From contig JAQGGW010000002.1 in the NCBI GenBank assembly GCA_028289135.1, forward strand, positions 1 through 36,254: DNA of 36,254 bases. Reading direction: 5' to 3'. Below the pieces are notes generated by a model. That model saw nothing but the letters and a program-made list of their open reading frames with translations. It had not been told where the DNA came from and searched no databases. Both the position numbers and the translations under genes were made by a program. Source of the DNA: Candidatus Saccharimonadota bacterium. Lineage in GTDB: Bacteria; Patescibacteriota; Saccharimonadia; Saccharimonadales; JACDBH01. Shown here in pieces: positions 29,452 to 36,254 of this stretch (within the stretch, counting starts at the first letter, position 1; each line of letters starts with the position of its first letter).

Positions 29452-32400
29452 ATGAACGATAGCCCGATTATAGATCCGTGGGCCCAAGAGGTGGTCGTTG
29501 ATACGACGCGCCTGTTTACTGGGCTTAATCCAGAACAGCGGCGGGCTGTCGAAACCACCGAAGGTCCGCTTTTAATCCAGGCTGGGGCGGGCAGCGGCAA
29601 GACCAAGACGCTGACGCACCGGATTGCGTATATTATTGCGACCAACAAGGCCACGGCTTACAACATACTGGCGGTAACATTCACCAACAAGGCAGCCAAA
29701 GAAATGCGCGCCCGAATTGGACATCTGCTTGGTGAAAAGGCCGACAACCGCGGTTTTATGCCTTATACAGGTACATTTCACGGCATTTGTGTGCGGTTAC
29801 TGCGCCAAGACGGGGATTATATTGGGGTGCCAAAAAACTTCGTGATTTTTGACGAAAGCGATCGCCAAAGCGCCATCAAGCAGGCTAGCCGGCGATTGCG
29901 TTTGGACGAAAAGGCCTTTCCTGCCCGGATGATTGGCGGCCTGATCAGCAATGCAAAAAATGATCTTGTGGGCCCGGACGAATACGCCAGCCTAGCCGGC
30001 TCTCCGGCCCAGGAAGCAGCCGCTCAAGTTTATCCAGTTTATGAAAAAGCTTTAAAAGACGCGGGCGGGCTGGACTTTGATGATTTGATCCTAAAAACCG
30101 TGCAGATGCTGGAAAAAAGCGAAGAAGTCCGCGCCAAATGGCAGCGCCAGTTTGCCTACGTCATGATCGACGAATACCAAGACACCAACGCCGCCCAGTA
30201 CAAATTGGTTAAGCTGCTTACAGGTCCAAACAATAACATCGCGGTCGTGGGCGATGATTGGCAGTGTTTCCCGCCAGGCACAATGATTGAAACGGCTGAG
30301 GGACCCAAAACAATAGAGTCCATCAAAGCTGGTACACTAGTCCGCTCGGCAAGCGGCTATGGCAATTCGGGTCTTTTTAAGGTTACTAACAATAGGACAT
30401 TTGACTACGAGGGTGATCTTATTAGCATTAAGACCGAAAAAGGCCATCACATAACCTGTACACCCAATCACATATTATTTTCGCGTTTTGACAAAACAGA
30501 CGCTTATTTTGTTTACCTTATGTTTTCTAGGGAAAAGGGATATAGGATAGGGCTTACCAAAGGTACACGTTTTGACGGCAAGAAAGATGACATTGGCCTT
30601 AGGGTGCGCGCAAACCAGGAGCGGGCGGATCGTATGTGGGTCTTGCGTGTATGTAAAAACCGTGAAGAGGCGGCATATTACGAAATGCTGCTGGCTTTTC
30701 AATACGGCATTCCAACAGTGGTTTTTCACGCTTATCCAAACCGGGCAATGATGTTTTCGCAGGAACATATTGATAACATCTTTAACAAGATCAATACCGT
30801 CGAGCGCGCAGAGTTACTTATTAAAAATGAAGGGTTGCAGTTTGACTTCCCACATTTTCAACCGCAGGCGACTATCCGTAGTAGCAGGAGACGAGTGAAT
30901 TTAAATGTTGTCATGTTTGGCGATAAAAGGCGGACTGAACAGAGCAACTGGTCGGCTAGCAGGCTTTCCCTGAATACTACGAACGCAAGCGATTTAGATT
31001 TTATGAAGGCAGAAGGGTACAGCGTTCGTTCCGCCAAAGCAGGTACATATAGAAGTGAAATACATAAACTTGATTACGGGGCGATCGAACAGGTATTTGA
31101 AAGTATTCGTCACATTGCTGGGGATGTCCAGGTTAATAAGTATGCCTTTATGACTGATGAAAGGTTCACTTTTATGCCTGCCAGCCAGATTCACCCTGAA
31201 ATGACAGTACCTGTACTTGATGGCGCAGAAAAAGTTACAAAAGACCGGGTGATTTCTATAGAAAAAATAAAGTACCAAGGCAAGGTGTATGACCTTGATG
31301 TCGAAAAGGTTCATAACTACATAGCATCAGGAATCGTAACCCATAATTCGATTTATAGTTGGCGCGGGGCTGATTTTAGGAACATATTAAATTTTGAGCG
31401 CGACCATCCAAAAGTAACTGTTATTAAACTTGAGCAGAATTACAGAAGTACTAAGGCCATCTTGGATGCGGCGCATGCCGTGATCACCAAAAACACCCAG
31501 CGCTCTGATAAAAAACTCTGGACCGAAGAGGGCAATGGTTTGCCGATCCAAATTTTGCAAACCCAAAGCGAACGCGGAGAAGGCGAAGCAATTATCCGCA
31601 GGATCCAAACCAGCCTCGACATGGGCAGCCGCAAATACAGTGACTTCGCGGTTTTGTACCGCACCAATGCCCAGTCCAGGTCGATTGAGGAAATGTTTGT
31701 CCGCTACGGCGTGCCATACCGCGTTGTCGGTGGCGTGCGGTTTTATGACCGCAAAGAAATCAAGGACATTATCGCCTATCTGCGCCTCATCTTCCAGCCC
31801 GAAGATGCTGTTAGTTTTGAACGGATTGCCAATGTGCCGACCCGTGGTTTGGGCCCAAAGTCGCTCAGCACTTTTATGGAGTGGGCTCGCAACCGGGGCG
31901 GTCTGCTCCTCGGGCTAGAAACAGTAAGTGACTGCCCAGGCCTAACGCCAAAAGCACTAAAAGGCTTTACTGACATTGCCGACATTTTAATCAGCTACCG
32001 CAACATTATGATGGACACGGCCGTTGCCGGACTTGTCGACAGCCTGCTAAAACGCTTGGATTATTATGCCTATTTGGAAGACGGTTCGCTGCAGGGCGAG
32101 TCGCGCGCCGAAAACGTCCGCGAACTTATCTCGGTTGCCAAGGCCTACCAAGACGTGGGTTTGGATGGATTTCTAGAAGAAGTTAGCTTGGTGAGCGACC
32201 TCGACTCGGCCGACTTTAGCGGCAACGCCGTTACGCTAATGACGCTGCACGCCGCCAAAGGCCTGGAGTTCCCGGTGGTGTTTATGGTCGGGCTGGAAGA
32301 AACTATCTTTCCGCACAGCCGCGCGCTGTATGACCCCAGCGAAATGGAGGAAGAGCGCCGGCTGATGTACGTGGGAATGACACGTGCCCGTTATGAGCTG

Positions 32401-32718
32401 TATCTGCTCTACGCCTCGGCACGGGTTTTGTACGGCGGTATGCAGCACAACCCGCCAAGCCGGTTTTTGTCAGAAATCGACGGTCAAATTTTGGCAGTTG
32501 AGCCAATCCCAACGCCGGGTGTGTTTGGCCAGGACGCTCATGTAATTTCAAATGAACCGCGTTATGTGGTGGAGCTAAACCAAGGCGATACAGTAAAGCA
32601 CCAGGTTTTTGGCACTGGCACCGTTATGGATGTGGACGGCGACAATGTGGCTGTAATGTTTAAGACAAAGGGCTTAAAACGTCTGAATTCGACTTTCGCT
32701 CCGCTCGAGAAATTATGA
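29452..32718 (+). CDS. UvrD/PcrA-type DNA helicase precursor with an intein
   Basis: The 1088-residue precursor codes for a 3'-5' superfamily 1 helicase for repair and replication restart. Walker A AGAGSGKT (44-51), VTFTNKAAKEMR (motif Ia), Walker B IDEYQD, QNYRS (motif IV), the ALYRTNAQSR stretch, TLMTLHAAKGLEFP (motif V) and RRLMYVGMTRAR (motif VI) are present. Motif III is split: ..VVGDDWQ is followed by a 361-residue intein (272-632) and then SIYSWRGAD. Removing it leaves 727 residues, the normal length. The C-terminal end carries a Tudor-like segment (GTGTVMDVDGDNVAV). The stop overlaps the next gene by 4 bases. UvrD and PcrA cannot be told apart, so no symbol is given. Confidence 0.95.
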   Translation: MNDSPIIDPWAQEVVVDTTRLFTGLNPEQRRAVETTEGPLLIQAGAGSGKTKTLTHRIAYIIATNKATAYNILAVTFTNKAAKEMRARIGHLLGEKADNRGFMPYTGTFHGICVRLLRQDGDYIGVPKNFVIFDESDRQSAIKQASRRLRLDEKAFPARMIGGLISNAKNDLVGPDEYASLAGSPAQEAAAQVYPVYEKALKDAGGLDFDDLILKTVQMLEKSEEVRAKWQRQFAYVMIDEYQDTNAAQYKLVKLLTGPNNNIAVVGDDWQCFPPGTMIETAEGPKTIESIKAGTLVRSASGYGNSGLFKVTNNRTFDYEGDLISIKTEKGHHITCTPNHILFSRFDKTDAYFVYLMFSREKGYRIGLTKGTRFDGKKDDIGLRVRANQERADRMWVLRVCKNREEAAYYEMLLAFQYGIPTVVFHAYPNRAMMFSQEHIDNIFNKINTVERAELLIKNEGLQFDFPHFQPQATIRSSRRRVNLNVVMFGDKRRTEQSNWSASRLSLNTTNASDLDFMKAEGYSVRSAKAGTYRSEIHKLDYGAIEQVFESIRHIAGDVQVNKYAFMTDERFTFMPASQIHPEMTVPVLDGAEKVTKDRVISIEKIKYQGKVYDLDVEKVHNYIASGIVTHNSIYSWRGADFRNILNFERDHPKVTVIKLEQNYRSTKAILDAAHAVITKNTQRSDKKLWTEEGNGLPIQILQTQSERGEGEAIIRRIQTSLDMGSRKYSDFAVLYRTNAQSRSIEEMFVRYGVPYRVVGGVRFYDRKEIKDIIAYLRLIFQPEDAVSFERIANVPTRGLGPKSLSTFMEWARNRGGLLLGLETVSDCPGLTPKALKGFTDIADILISYRNIMMDTAVAGLVDSLLKRLDYYAYLEDGSLQGESRAENVRELISVAKAYQDVGLDGFLEEVSLVSDLDSADFSGNAVTLMTLHAAKGLEFPVVFMVGLEETIFPHSRALYDPSEMEEERRLMYVGMTRARYELYLLYASARVLYGGMQHNPPSRFLSEIDGQILAVEPIPTPGVFGQDAHVISNEPRYVVELNQGDTVKHQVFGTGTVMDVDGDNVAVMFKTKGLKRLNSTFAPLEKL
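30265..31347 (+). mobile_element. Intein with GIY-YIG-like homing endonuclease domain
   Basis: Protein residues 272-632. Splicing marks: Cys1 (CFPPGTMIETAEG), block B with CTPNH (T337-H340), block F VYDLDVEKVHNYI, and block G VTHN with Ser as the +1 residue. This is a class 1 intein. Between the halves lies an insert; residues 352-425 read YFVYL....KGYRIGLTKG, then LRVRA, then REEAAYYEMLL. This matches the order of GIY-YIG nucleases (GIY = VYL, YIG = YRIG, Arg384 or Arg386, Glu411). LAGLIDADG motifs, the usual intein nuclease type, are not visible. A DNA-binding segment probably follows (about 430-560). The insertion point is a conserved helicase motif that inteins are known to use. Confidence 0.85.
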
Positions 32719-33206
32719 AAACTATTAAAAAAATGTGGGGAGGGGTTGGCACGGGGCTATTTTGGCTATTGTGGCCGGCTTGGGTCGTGTATTTCCGTAT
32801 TTCGAATGTGCGGGCTAGGGTTTTGGTTGTGTGCGGCGATGAAGTGCTGTTGGTTCAGGGCTGGTTGGGCACGAAAAACTGGAATCTGCCCGGCGGTGGT
32901 GCTACAAAAAATGAAAAAACAGTCAGCGCCGCCGCGCGTGAACTGCACGAAGAAACTGGTATTCTGGCACCAGAAAGCAGCCTGACAAAACTTGCCTCTT
33001 TTAAGCACAAAAAATACAATTTTAAATACCACGGCGACCTGTTTGTACTGAGCCTGAACGAAAAACCAGAGCTTAGTCTTAGAAAAGGCGAAATTTGGAA
33101 TGCCGCTTGGGTGCCGCTTGCTGAAATGAAGCAGTACGACCTTGACGACGAAGCCCGGCTTGCCCTCAGGCGCTACCAGCCGCCGGAACGCCCAAGTTTG
33201 TTATAA
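32715..33206 (+). CDS. NUDIX hydrolase
   Basis: The 163-residue protein has a complete Nudix box (G61-x5-E67-x7-R75-E76-L-H-E79-E80-T-G82-I) for metal-dependent cleavage of nucleoside diphosphate derivatives. The N-terminal 30 residues are hydrophobic (GTGLFWLLWPAWVVYF), unusual for the family, suggesting membrane association. The substrate is not readable. ATG overlaps the helicase stop (ATGA), so it is translationally coupled; a house-cleaning role with the helicase is inferred. Confidence 0.88.
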   Translation: MKTIKKMWGGVGTGLFWLLWPAWVVYFRISNVRARVLVVCGDEVLLVQGWLGTKNWNLPGGGATKNEKTVSAAARELHEETGILAPESSLTKLASFKHKKYNFKYHGDLFVLSLNEKPELSLRKGEIWNAAWVPLAEMKQYDLDDEARLALRRYQPPERPSLL

Positions 33207-33228
33207 TACTAGTACCTTAAACGGGAGG
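33199..33228 (+). promoter_or_regulatory. Promoter and RBS of the RpfB-like gene
   Basis: TGT-TATAAT (33199-33207) overlaps the end of the NUDIX gene. GGGAGG (33223-33228) follows. A three-codon ORF (ATG CGC AAA TGA, 33239-33250) lies between this RBS and the in-frame ATGs at 33247 and 33250. Confidence 0.6.
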
Positions 33229-33234
33229 CAGTGT

Positions 33235-34566
33235 TTGCATGCGCAAATGATGGTCCTTTCTAAATTAGGTAAAACTATGAATCATCACATCAGAAAATAC
33301 CGTATGCATTTTAGGCGTAAGTCACGCCGGCTTGATAAATATTTCCATCACCATCCTCTGCGCATGTTCGCGGCCGTAATTATTGCTGTTGTCGGCCTGT
33401 CGGCGATTTTGTTTGTGTCGTTAAGCGGGCAAACTGTCGGCGCGCCAAATTCACACATTGTAATTTTGTATGCCGACCGCAAAACCAAAACTTTGCCCAC
33501 GCGTGAAGAAACCGTTGGTGACTTTTTAAACAAAGCCGCAGTGACATTGCATGACGGCGATGTGGTCGAACCAGCGCTTAACAGCAAAATTGAAGAAGAT
33601 AACTTCCACATTAATGTCTACCGCGCGGCACCAGTGGTTGTTTATGATGGAACCCAAGTTATGCATGGCTTGAGCGCCGCTTTAACACCGCGCAGCATTG
33701 CCGAACAAGCCGGGGCGCAGCTATATCCAGAAGACGGCGTAACAGCCCAGCCAAGTGACGATTTTTTAAAGGATGGCAGTATCGGCACCAAAGTAACAAT
33801 TGACAGGGCAGTGCCAGCAACGCTAAATCTGTACGGCTCGCAGCTAAATGTCCGCACGCATGCCAAAACGGTCGCCGATTTGTTAAAAGAAAAGCATGTC
33901 AAAGTGGCCGCAAACGATGTTGTAACTCCTGCGGCAACCACTGTGCTAGCCCATGATACCCAAGTTTTTGTAACACGTTTTGGCACCCAAGTCGTGACCA
34001 CCCAAGAAGACATCCCGGCGCCAAGCGAAACCGTCCAGGACAACAGCCTTTCGTTTGGTACAACCGTTATCCGCCAGGCCGGCGCGGCAGGCAAGAAGTC
34101 GGTGACTTATCAAATTGAGCTGAAGAATGGGGCGGAGGTTAGCCGGCAGCTTATCCAGGAAGTTATAGTGCAGCAGCCGGTCGCCCAGATTACCGCCCGC
34201 GGCCAGGCTGTCCAGATCCCGTCCGACAAAGAGTCAATTATGCGCGCCGCTGGCATATCCGACAGCGACTTCCCGTATGTCTACTTTATTATCAACCACG
34301 AAAACGGCCTCTGGTGCCCAACCCGCTACCAAGGCACAAGCGGCTGTCCAGCGTACTATACTGAAAAGTTCCCAGGTGCCGAAACTAACACAAATACAGG
34401 CTATGGCCTGTGCCAAGCAACGCCGGGAGCAAAGATGGCCAGCGCAGGGGATGACTGGCGGACGAATGCGGTCACGCAGCTGCGTTGGTGTTCTGGGTAT
34501 GCTACGGGACGCTACGGAAGCTGGGAAGCAGCCTACGAACACTGGCTCTCTCACAATAACTGGTAG
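33235..34566 (+). CDS. RpfB-like cell-wall hydrolase (DUF348, G5, lysozyme-like domain)
   Basis: The protein has an N-terminal anchor (about 45-63 from the start, MFAAVIIAVVGLSAILFVSL). Three DUF348 repeats follow; each has a pattern like KTLPTREETVGDFLNKAAV, with GLSAALTPRSIAEQAG and VRTHAKTVADLLKEKHV as the second and third. Next come a G5 domain (KSVTYQIELKNGAEVSRQLI) and a lysozyme-like end with candidate catalytic Glu in NHENGLW and the closing YGSWEAAYEHWL. RpfB-type proteins cleave peptidoglycan at the cell surface. The start is uncertain: TTG 33235 is 6 bases after GGGAGG and is preferred here; ATG 33247, 33250 and 33277 are alternatives. In this group it may act in growth or on the host wall. 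Confidence 0.88.
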   Translation: MHAQMMVLSKLGKTMNHHIRKYRMHFRRKSRRLDKYFHHHPLRMFAAVIIAVVGLSAILFVSLSGQTVGAPNSHIVILYADRKTKTLPTREETVGDFLNKAAVTLHDGDVVEPALNSKIEEDNFHINVYRAAPVVVYDGTQVMHGLSAALTPRSIAEQAGAQLYPEDGVTAQPSDDFLKDGSIGTKVTIDRAVPATLNLYGSQLNVRTHAKTVADLLKEKHVKVAANDVVTPAATTVLAHDTQVFVTRFGTQVVTTQEDIPAPSETVQDNSLSFGTTVIRQAGAAGKKSVTYQIELKNGAEVSRQLIQEVIVQQPVAQITARGQAVQIPSDKESIMRAAGISDSDFPYVYFIINHENGLWCPTRYQGTSGCPAYYTEKFPGAETNTNTGYGLCQATPGAKMASAGDDWRTNAVTQLRWCSGYATGRYGSWEAAYEHWLSHNNW

Positions 34567-34735
34567 CCCACGAATCCTGCACCAGCGAGCAAGTCCCGGC
34601 AAAGCCGTGACATTGGCTCGCTTCTTGGCTATTTTCGCCCTTTCTCCTTACGATCCGCAGTCAAGGTATTAAAATACCTCTCCTTTGCGGTTCGCAGAGA
34701 AATAACGAAACTAGCTCAAGTGCAGAATCCGTGGG
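34567..34735. repeat. Large imperfect palindrome after the RpfB-like gene
   Basis: Outer arms CCCACGAATCCTGCAC (34567-34582) and its near complement (34720-34735; 14 of 16 positions) enclose a GCGAGC..GCTCGC hairpin and a second foldback with inner AGGTATT-AA-AATACCT. This makes a three-way, clover-like shape directly after the stop codon. It may end or stabilise the transcript, or be a palindromic element. The rest of the 215-base gap holds only the rsmA promoter. Confidence 0.6.
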
Positions 34736-34763
34736 CATCTCGGGAGTTTAAGTTTATATTATC

Positions 34764-34772
34764 TGTTAAACT
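34764..34772 (+). promoter_or_regulatory. Promoter of rsmA
   Basis: TGT-TAAACT lies nine bases before ATG 34782, giving an almost leaderless transcript. Confidence 0.45.
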
Positions 34773-34781
34773 TACAGCAAT

Positions 34782-35561
34782 ATGAGTGAAGACCGGCCAA
34801 AAAAATCATTGGGGCAGCATTGGCTGCATGATATTGACGCGCTGCAGGCAATTGTAGATGCCGCCGACGTCCAGCCGGGTGATGTGGTGCTCGAAATCGG
34901 TCCAGGGTTAGGGACGTTAACAAAAGGTTTATGCTTGGTAGCAGAAAAAGTTATTGCTGTTGAGTTCGACGAGCAGCTTGCTGATGAGCTGCCAAGGCGG
35001 GTACCAGCGAAGAATCTTGAAGTTATTTCCGCCGACATTATAGATTTTGATTACACGACGCTGCCTAAGAATTTTAAGGTAGTAGCAAACATCCCTTATT
35101 ACCTTACGAGTAACTTAATACGCAAGCTATGCGAAAGCCCAAACCATTTTAGTAAGGCCGCCTTGCTTATCCAAAAAGAAGTTGCCGAGCGGGTGTGCGC
35201 GGCACCAGGGCAGACGAGCTTGCTGAGCATTAGCACCCAGTTTTACTGCCGCGTCGGGCTTGGCCCGGTTGTGCTGGCAGAGTTGTTTACGCCGTCGCCA
35301 AAGGTGGATTCGCAGGTTTTAATGCTCGAATTCCGCACCGAGCCGCTGTTTAAAAATGTTGATGCCGTAAAGTTTTTCCGTCTTGTCAAAGCAGGCTTTT
35401 CGGAGCGGCGCAAGAAGCTGCGGAGCAGTTTGAGCGGGGGGCTTAGCATTGAGAAAACAGCTGCGGACGAGCTTTTAGCAAAAGCCAATATTAGCGGGGA
35501 CTTACGCGCCCAAAACCTGTCATTAGAAGAGTGGCACCAGCTTTATTTGGCCTGGATATAA
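34782..35561 (+). CDS. rsmA: 16S rRNA dimethyladenosine transferase RsmA (KsgA)
   Basis: The 259-residue enzyme dimethylates the two adjacent adenines in the helix 45 loop of 16S rRNA. KKSLGQHWLHD at the start (usually SLGQNFL), SAM motif I LEIGPGLGTLT, EFDEQLADEL, the motif IV NIPYYLTS (NxPY catalytic), and the C-terminal FSERRKKLRSSL block are present. Length is normal. The near-leaderless promoter is its own. Confidence 0.96.
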   Translation: MSEDRPKKSLGQHWLHDIDALQAIVDAADVQPGDVVLEIGPGLGTLTKGLCLVAEKVIAVEFDEQLADELPRRVPAKNLEVISADIIDFDYTTLPKNFKVVANIPYYLTSNLIRKLCESPNHFSKAALLIQKEVAERVCAAPGQTSLLSISTQFYCRVGLGPVVLAELFTPSPKVDSQVLMLEFRTEPLFKNVDAVKFFRLVKAGFSERRKKLRSSLSGGLSIEKTAADELLAKANISGDLRAQNLSLEEWHQLYLAWI

Positions 35562-35624
35562 AAAACCTGCCCTTCCCTGTTTGTTGTAAAAATTAAACAT
35601 AAATAGTTAAGAAGTAAAAAATTG

Positions 35625-35653
35625 TTGACAACCTGATACTTAACATGTTAAGT
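35625..35653 (+). promoter_or_regulatory. Promoter with palindromic operator for the MarR-type gene
   Basis: TTGACA (35625-35630) is followed by ACTTAACATGTTAAGT (35638-35653), a perfect 16-base palindrome covering the spacer and the likely -10 region. A MarR dimer bound here would block RNA polymerase, so autoregulation is inferred. Confidence 0.7.
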
Positions 35654-35682
35654 TTATAGGGTTATTAACAAAAGGTCTATAG

Positions 35683-36135
35683 ATGGCTGATATATCGGAG
35701 CTCGCTACTAATATCCACCGGCTTAGTACGGTGCTTGGACGCCTTGCCGATGGCACGGTCCAGGAATGTTGCGGGTTTGGTATGTCGCAGTTTAAAATTT
35801 TGTGGATACTTCGCAAACACGAAGCGGGAGTACTGCAGACAAACATTGCGGACTGGCTAAACCAAACAGAAGCGGCAGTGAGCCGGCAAGTTGGTTTGCT
35901 GGTCGAAGAAGGTCTTATTGACAAACAAGTTGACCCCGCAAACCGGCGTAACCATATGATTTTGCTGTCTGCGGAAGGCAAGAAGTTTGCAGACAACGCC
36001 ATGAAAGCCTTAGTTACAGAATATAAACCGTACTTTGAAGTCATAAGCCTCAAAGAACAAGAACAATTAAATACGCTGCTCGAGAAAATATTTTTTGCAG
36101 TCGTTAAAAAAGAGCATTCGGAAGGAAAAGCATAA
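35683..36135 (+). CDS. MarR-family transcriptional regulator
   Basis: The 150-residue winged-helix dimeric repressor has a helical start, FGMSQFKILWILRKHEAGVLQ, the HTH (TNIADWLNQTEAAVSRQVGLL), the wing with DPANRRNHMILLSAEG (the D-x-R-x motif as DPANRR), and C-terminal dimer helices. Cys29-Cys30 (ECCGFG) could sense oxidants or metals. A palindromic operator lies upstream, and an MFS transporter starts at its stop (TAATG), which points to control of efflux. Confidence 0.92.
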   Translation: MADISELATNIHRLSTVLGRLADGTVQECCGFGMSQFKILWILRKHEAGVLQTNIADWLNQTEAAVSRQVGLLVEEGLIDKQVDPANRRNHMILLSAEGKKFADNAMKALVTEYKPYFEVISLKEQEQLNTLLEKIFFAVVKKEHSEGKA

Positions 36136-36254
36136 TGGTAGAAAAAGTAAAACAAAAGCTCAGCGAGCGTAACGAAAAAAGAGCGTTGCCGCTTGTTGTT
36201 TCGACAATTTTCCTAGACGTCCTTGGCGTTGGTATTCTGGGTCCCGTTTTACCG
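36135..36254 (+). CDS. MFS transporter, N-terminal 40 residues (partial)
   Basis: Begins one base inside the MarR stop codon (TAATG) and runs off the window. The 40 visible residues have a charged start and the first helix FLDVLGVGILGPVLP, typical of TetA-like DHA1 drug/H+ antiporters (LDxxGxGxxxPVLP). The pairing with MarR suggests a drug or metabolite efflux operon. Function beyond MFS cannot be read from this part. Confidence 0.8.
   Translation, partial: MVEKVKQKLSERNEKRALPLVVSTIFLDVLGVGILGPVLP

Noticed and set aside
34277-34672. 131-codon plus-strand frame at the end of the RpfB-like gene
   Set aside because: It overlaps the conserved lysozyme-like domain in another frame and runs into the palindrome; composition is not protein-like.
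1-36254. CRISPR arrays, rRNA genes and insertion sequences with transposases
   Set aside because: No regularly spaced repeats, rRNA-like stretches or transposase frames were seen anywhere in the window.

Overview
The window reads as a chromosomal segment of a Patescibacteria (CPR) bacterium, most likely Candidatus Saccharibacteria (TM7). The grounds are inference from content: a Gram-positive-like envelope (LPxTG-anchored surface protein, a lipoprotein, an RpfB-like wall hydrolase), a MurD ligase paired with a MurL-type epimerase, a pyk-pgk-tpiA lower-glycolysis block, standard-code genes of moderate GC, and many genes whose -10 box sits only 6-9 bases before the start codon. No rRNA or other marker fixes the lineage.

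Layout. 1-1056: N-terminal part of an MgtE magnesium channel (minus). 1178-2769: a 25-residue ORF, a small membrane protein, a YbaK-type deacylase and a PQ-loop-like membrane protein. 2836-3094: tRNA-Lys(CUU), its terminator, and a nested palindromic tract ending in a degraded copy of the tRNA 3' end. 3139-9626: a secreted protein, a membrane histidine kinase, folD, murD, murL and a CheY-like regulator. 9708-13913: an unknown protein followed by an unusual trio, namely an NNMT/PNMT-like methyltransferase, an arginyl-tRNA-synthetase-like protein without a visible HIGH motif, and a convergent aldehyde-dehydrogenase-like protein. 13982-16588: a three-gene sensory operon (membrane sensor, small protein, GAF histidine kinase). 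16640-19909: a surface operon (lipoprotein plus LPNTG-anchored adhesin-like protein) behind a consensus promoter.

20205-23631: tRNA-Glu(UUC) with an integrated element of about 3.3 kb carrying a large serine recombinase, a small accessory protein, a phage-like HTH protein and an FkbM methyltransferase. A degraded copy of the tRNA end marks the far border. 24356-28345: pyk, pgk and tpiA. The tpiA start is preceded by a synonymously diverged duplicate of its own first 14 codons that carries a hairpin. 28367-33206: a tail-anchored protein, a UvrD/PcrA helicase interrupted in motif III by a 361-residue intein with a GIY-YIG-like nuclease domain, and a NUDIX hydrolase. 33235-36254: an RpfB-like protein, rsmA, a MarR regulator with a palindromic operator, and the start of an MFS transporter.

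The best candidates for something undescribed are the methyltransferase/ArgS-like/ALDH-like cluster (10554-13913), the GIY-YIG-like intein, the duplicated tpiA leader, and the recurrent leaderless promoter layout. Long imperfect palindromes also fill most of the larger intergenic gaps (2966-3094, 20081-20189, 25798-25925, 34567-34735).
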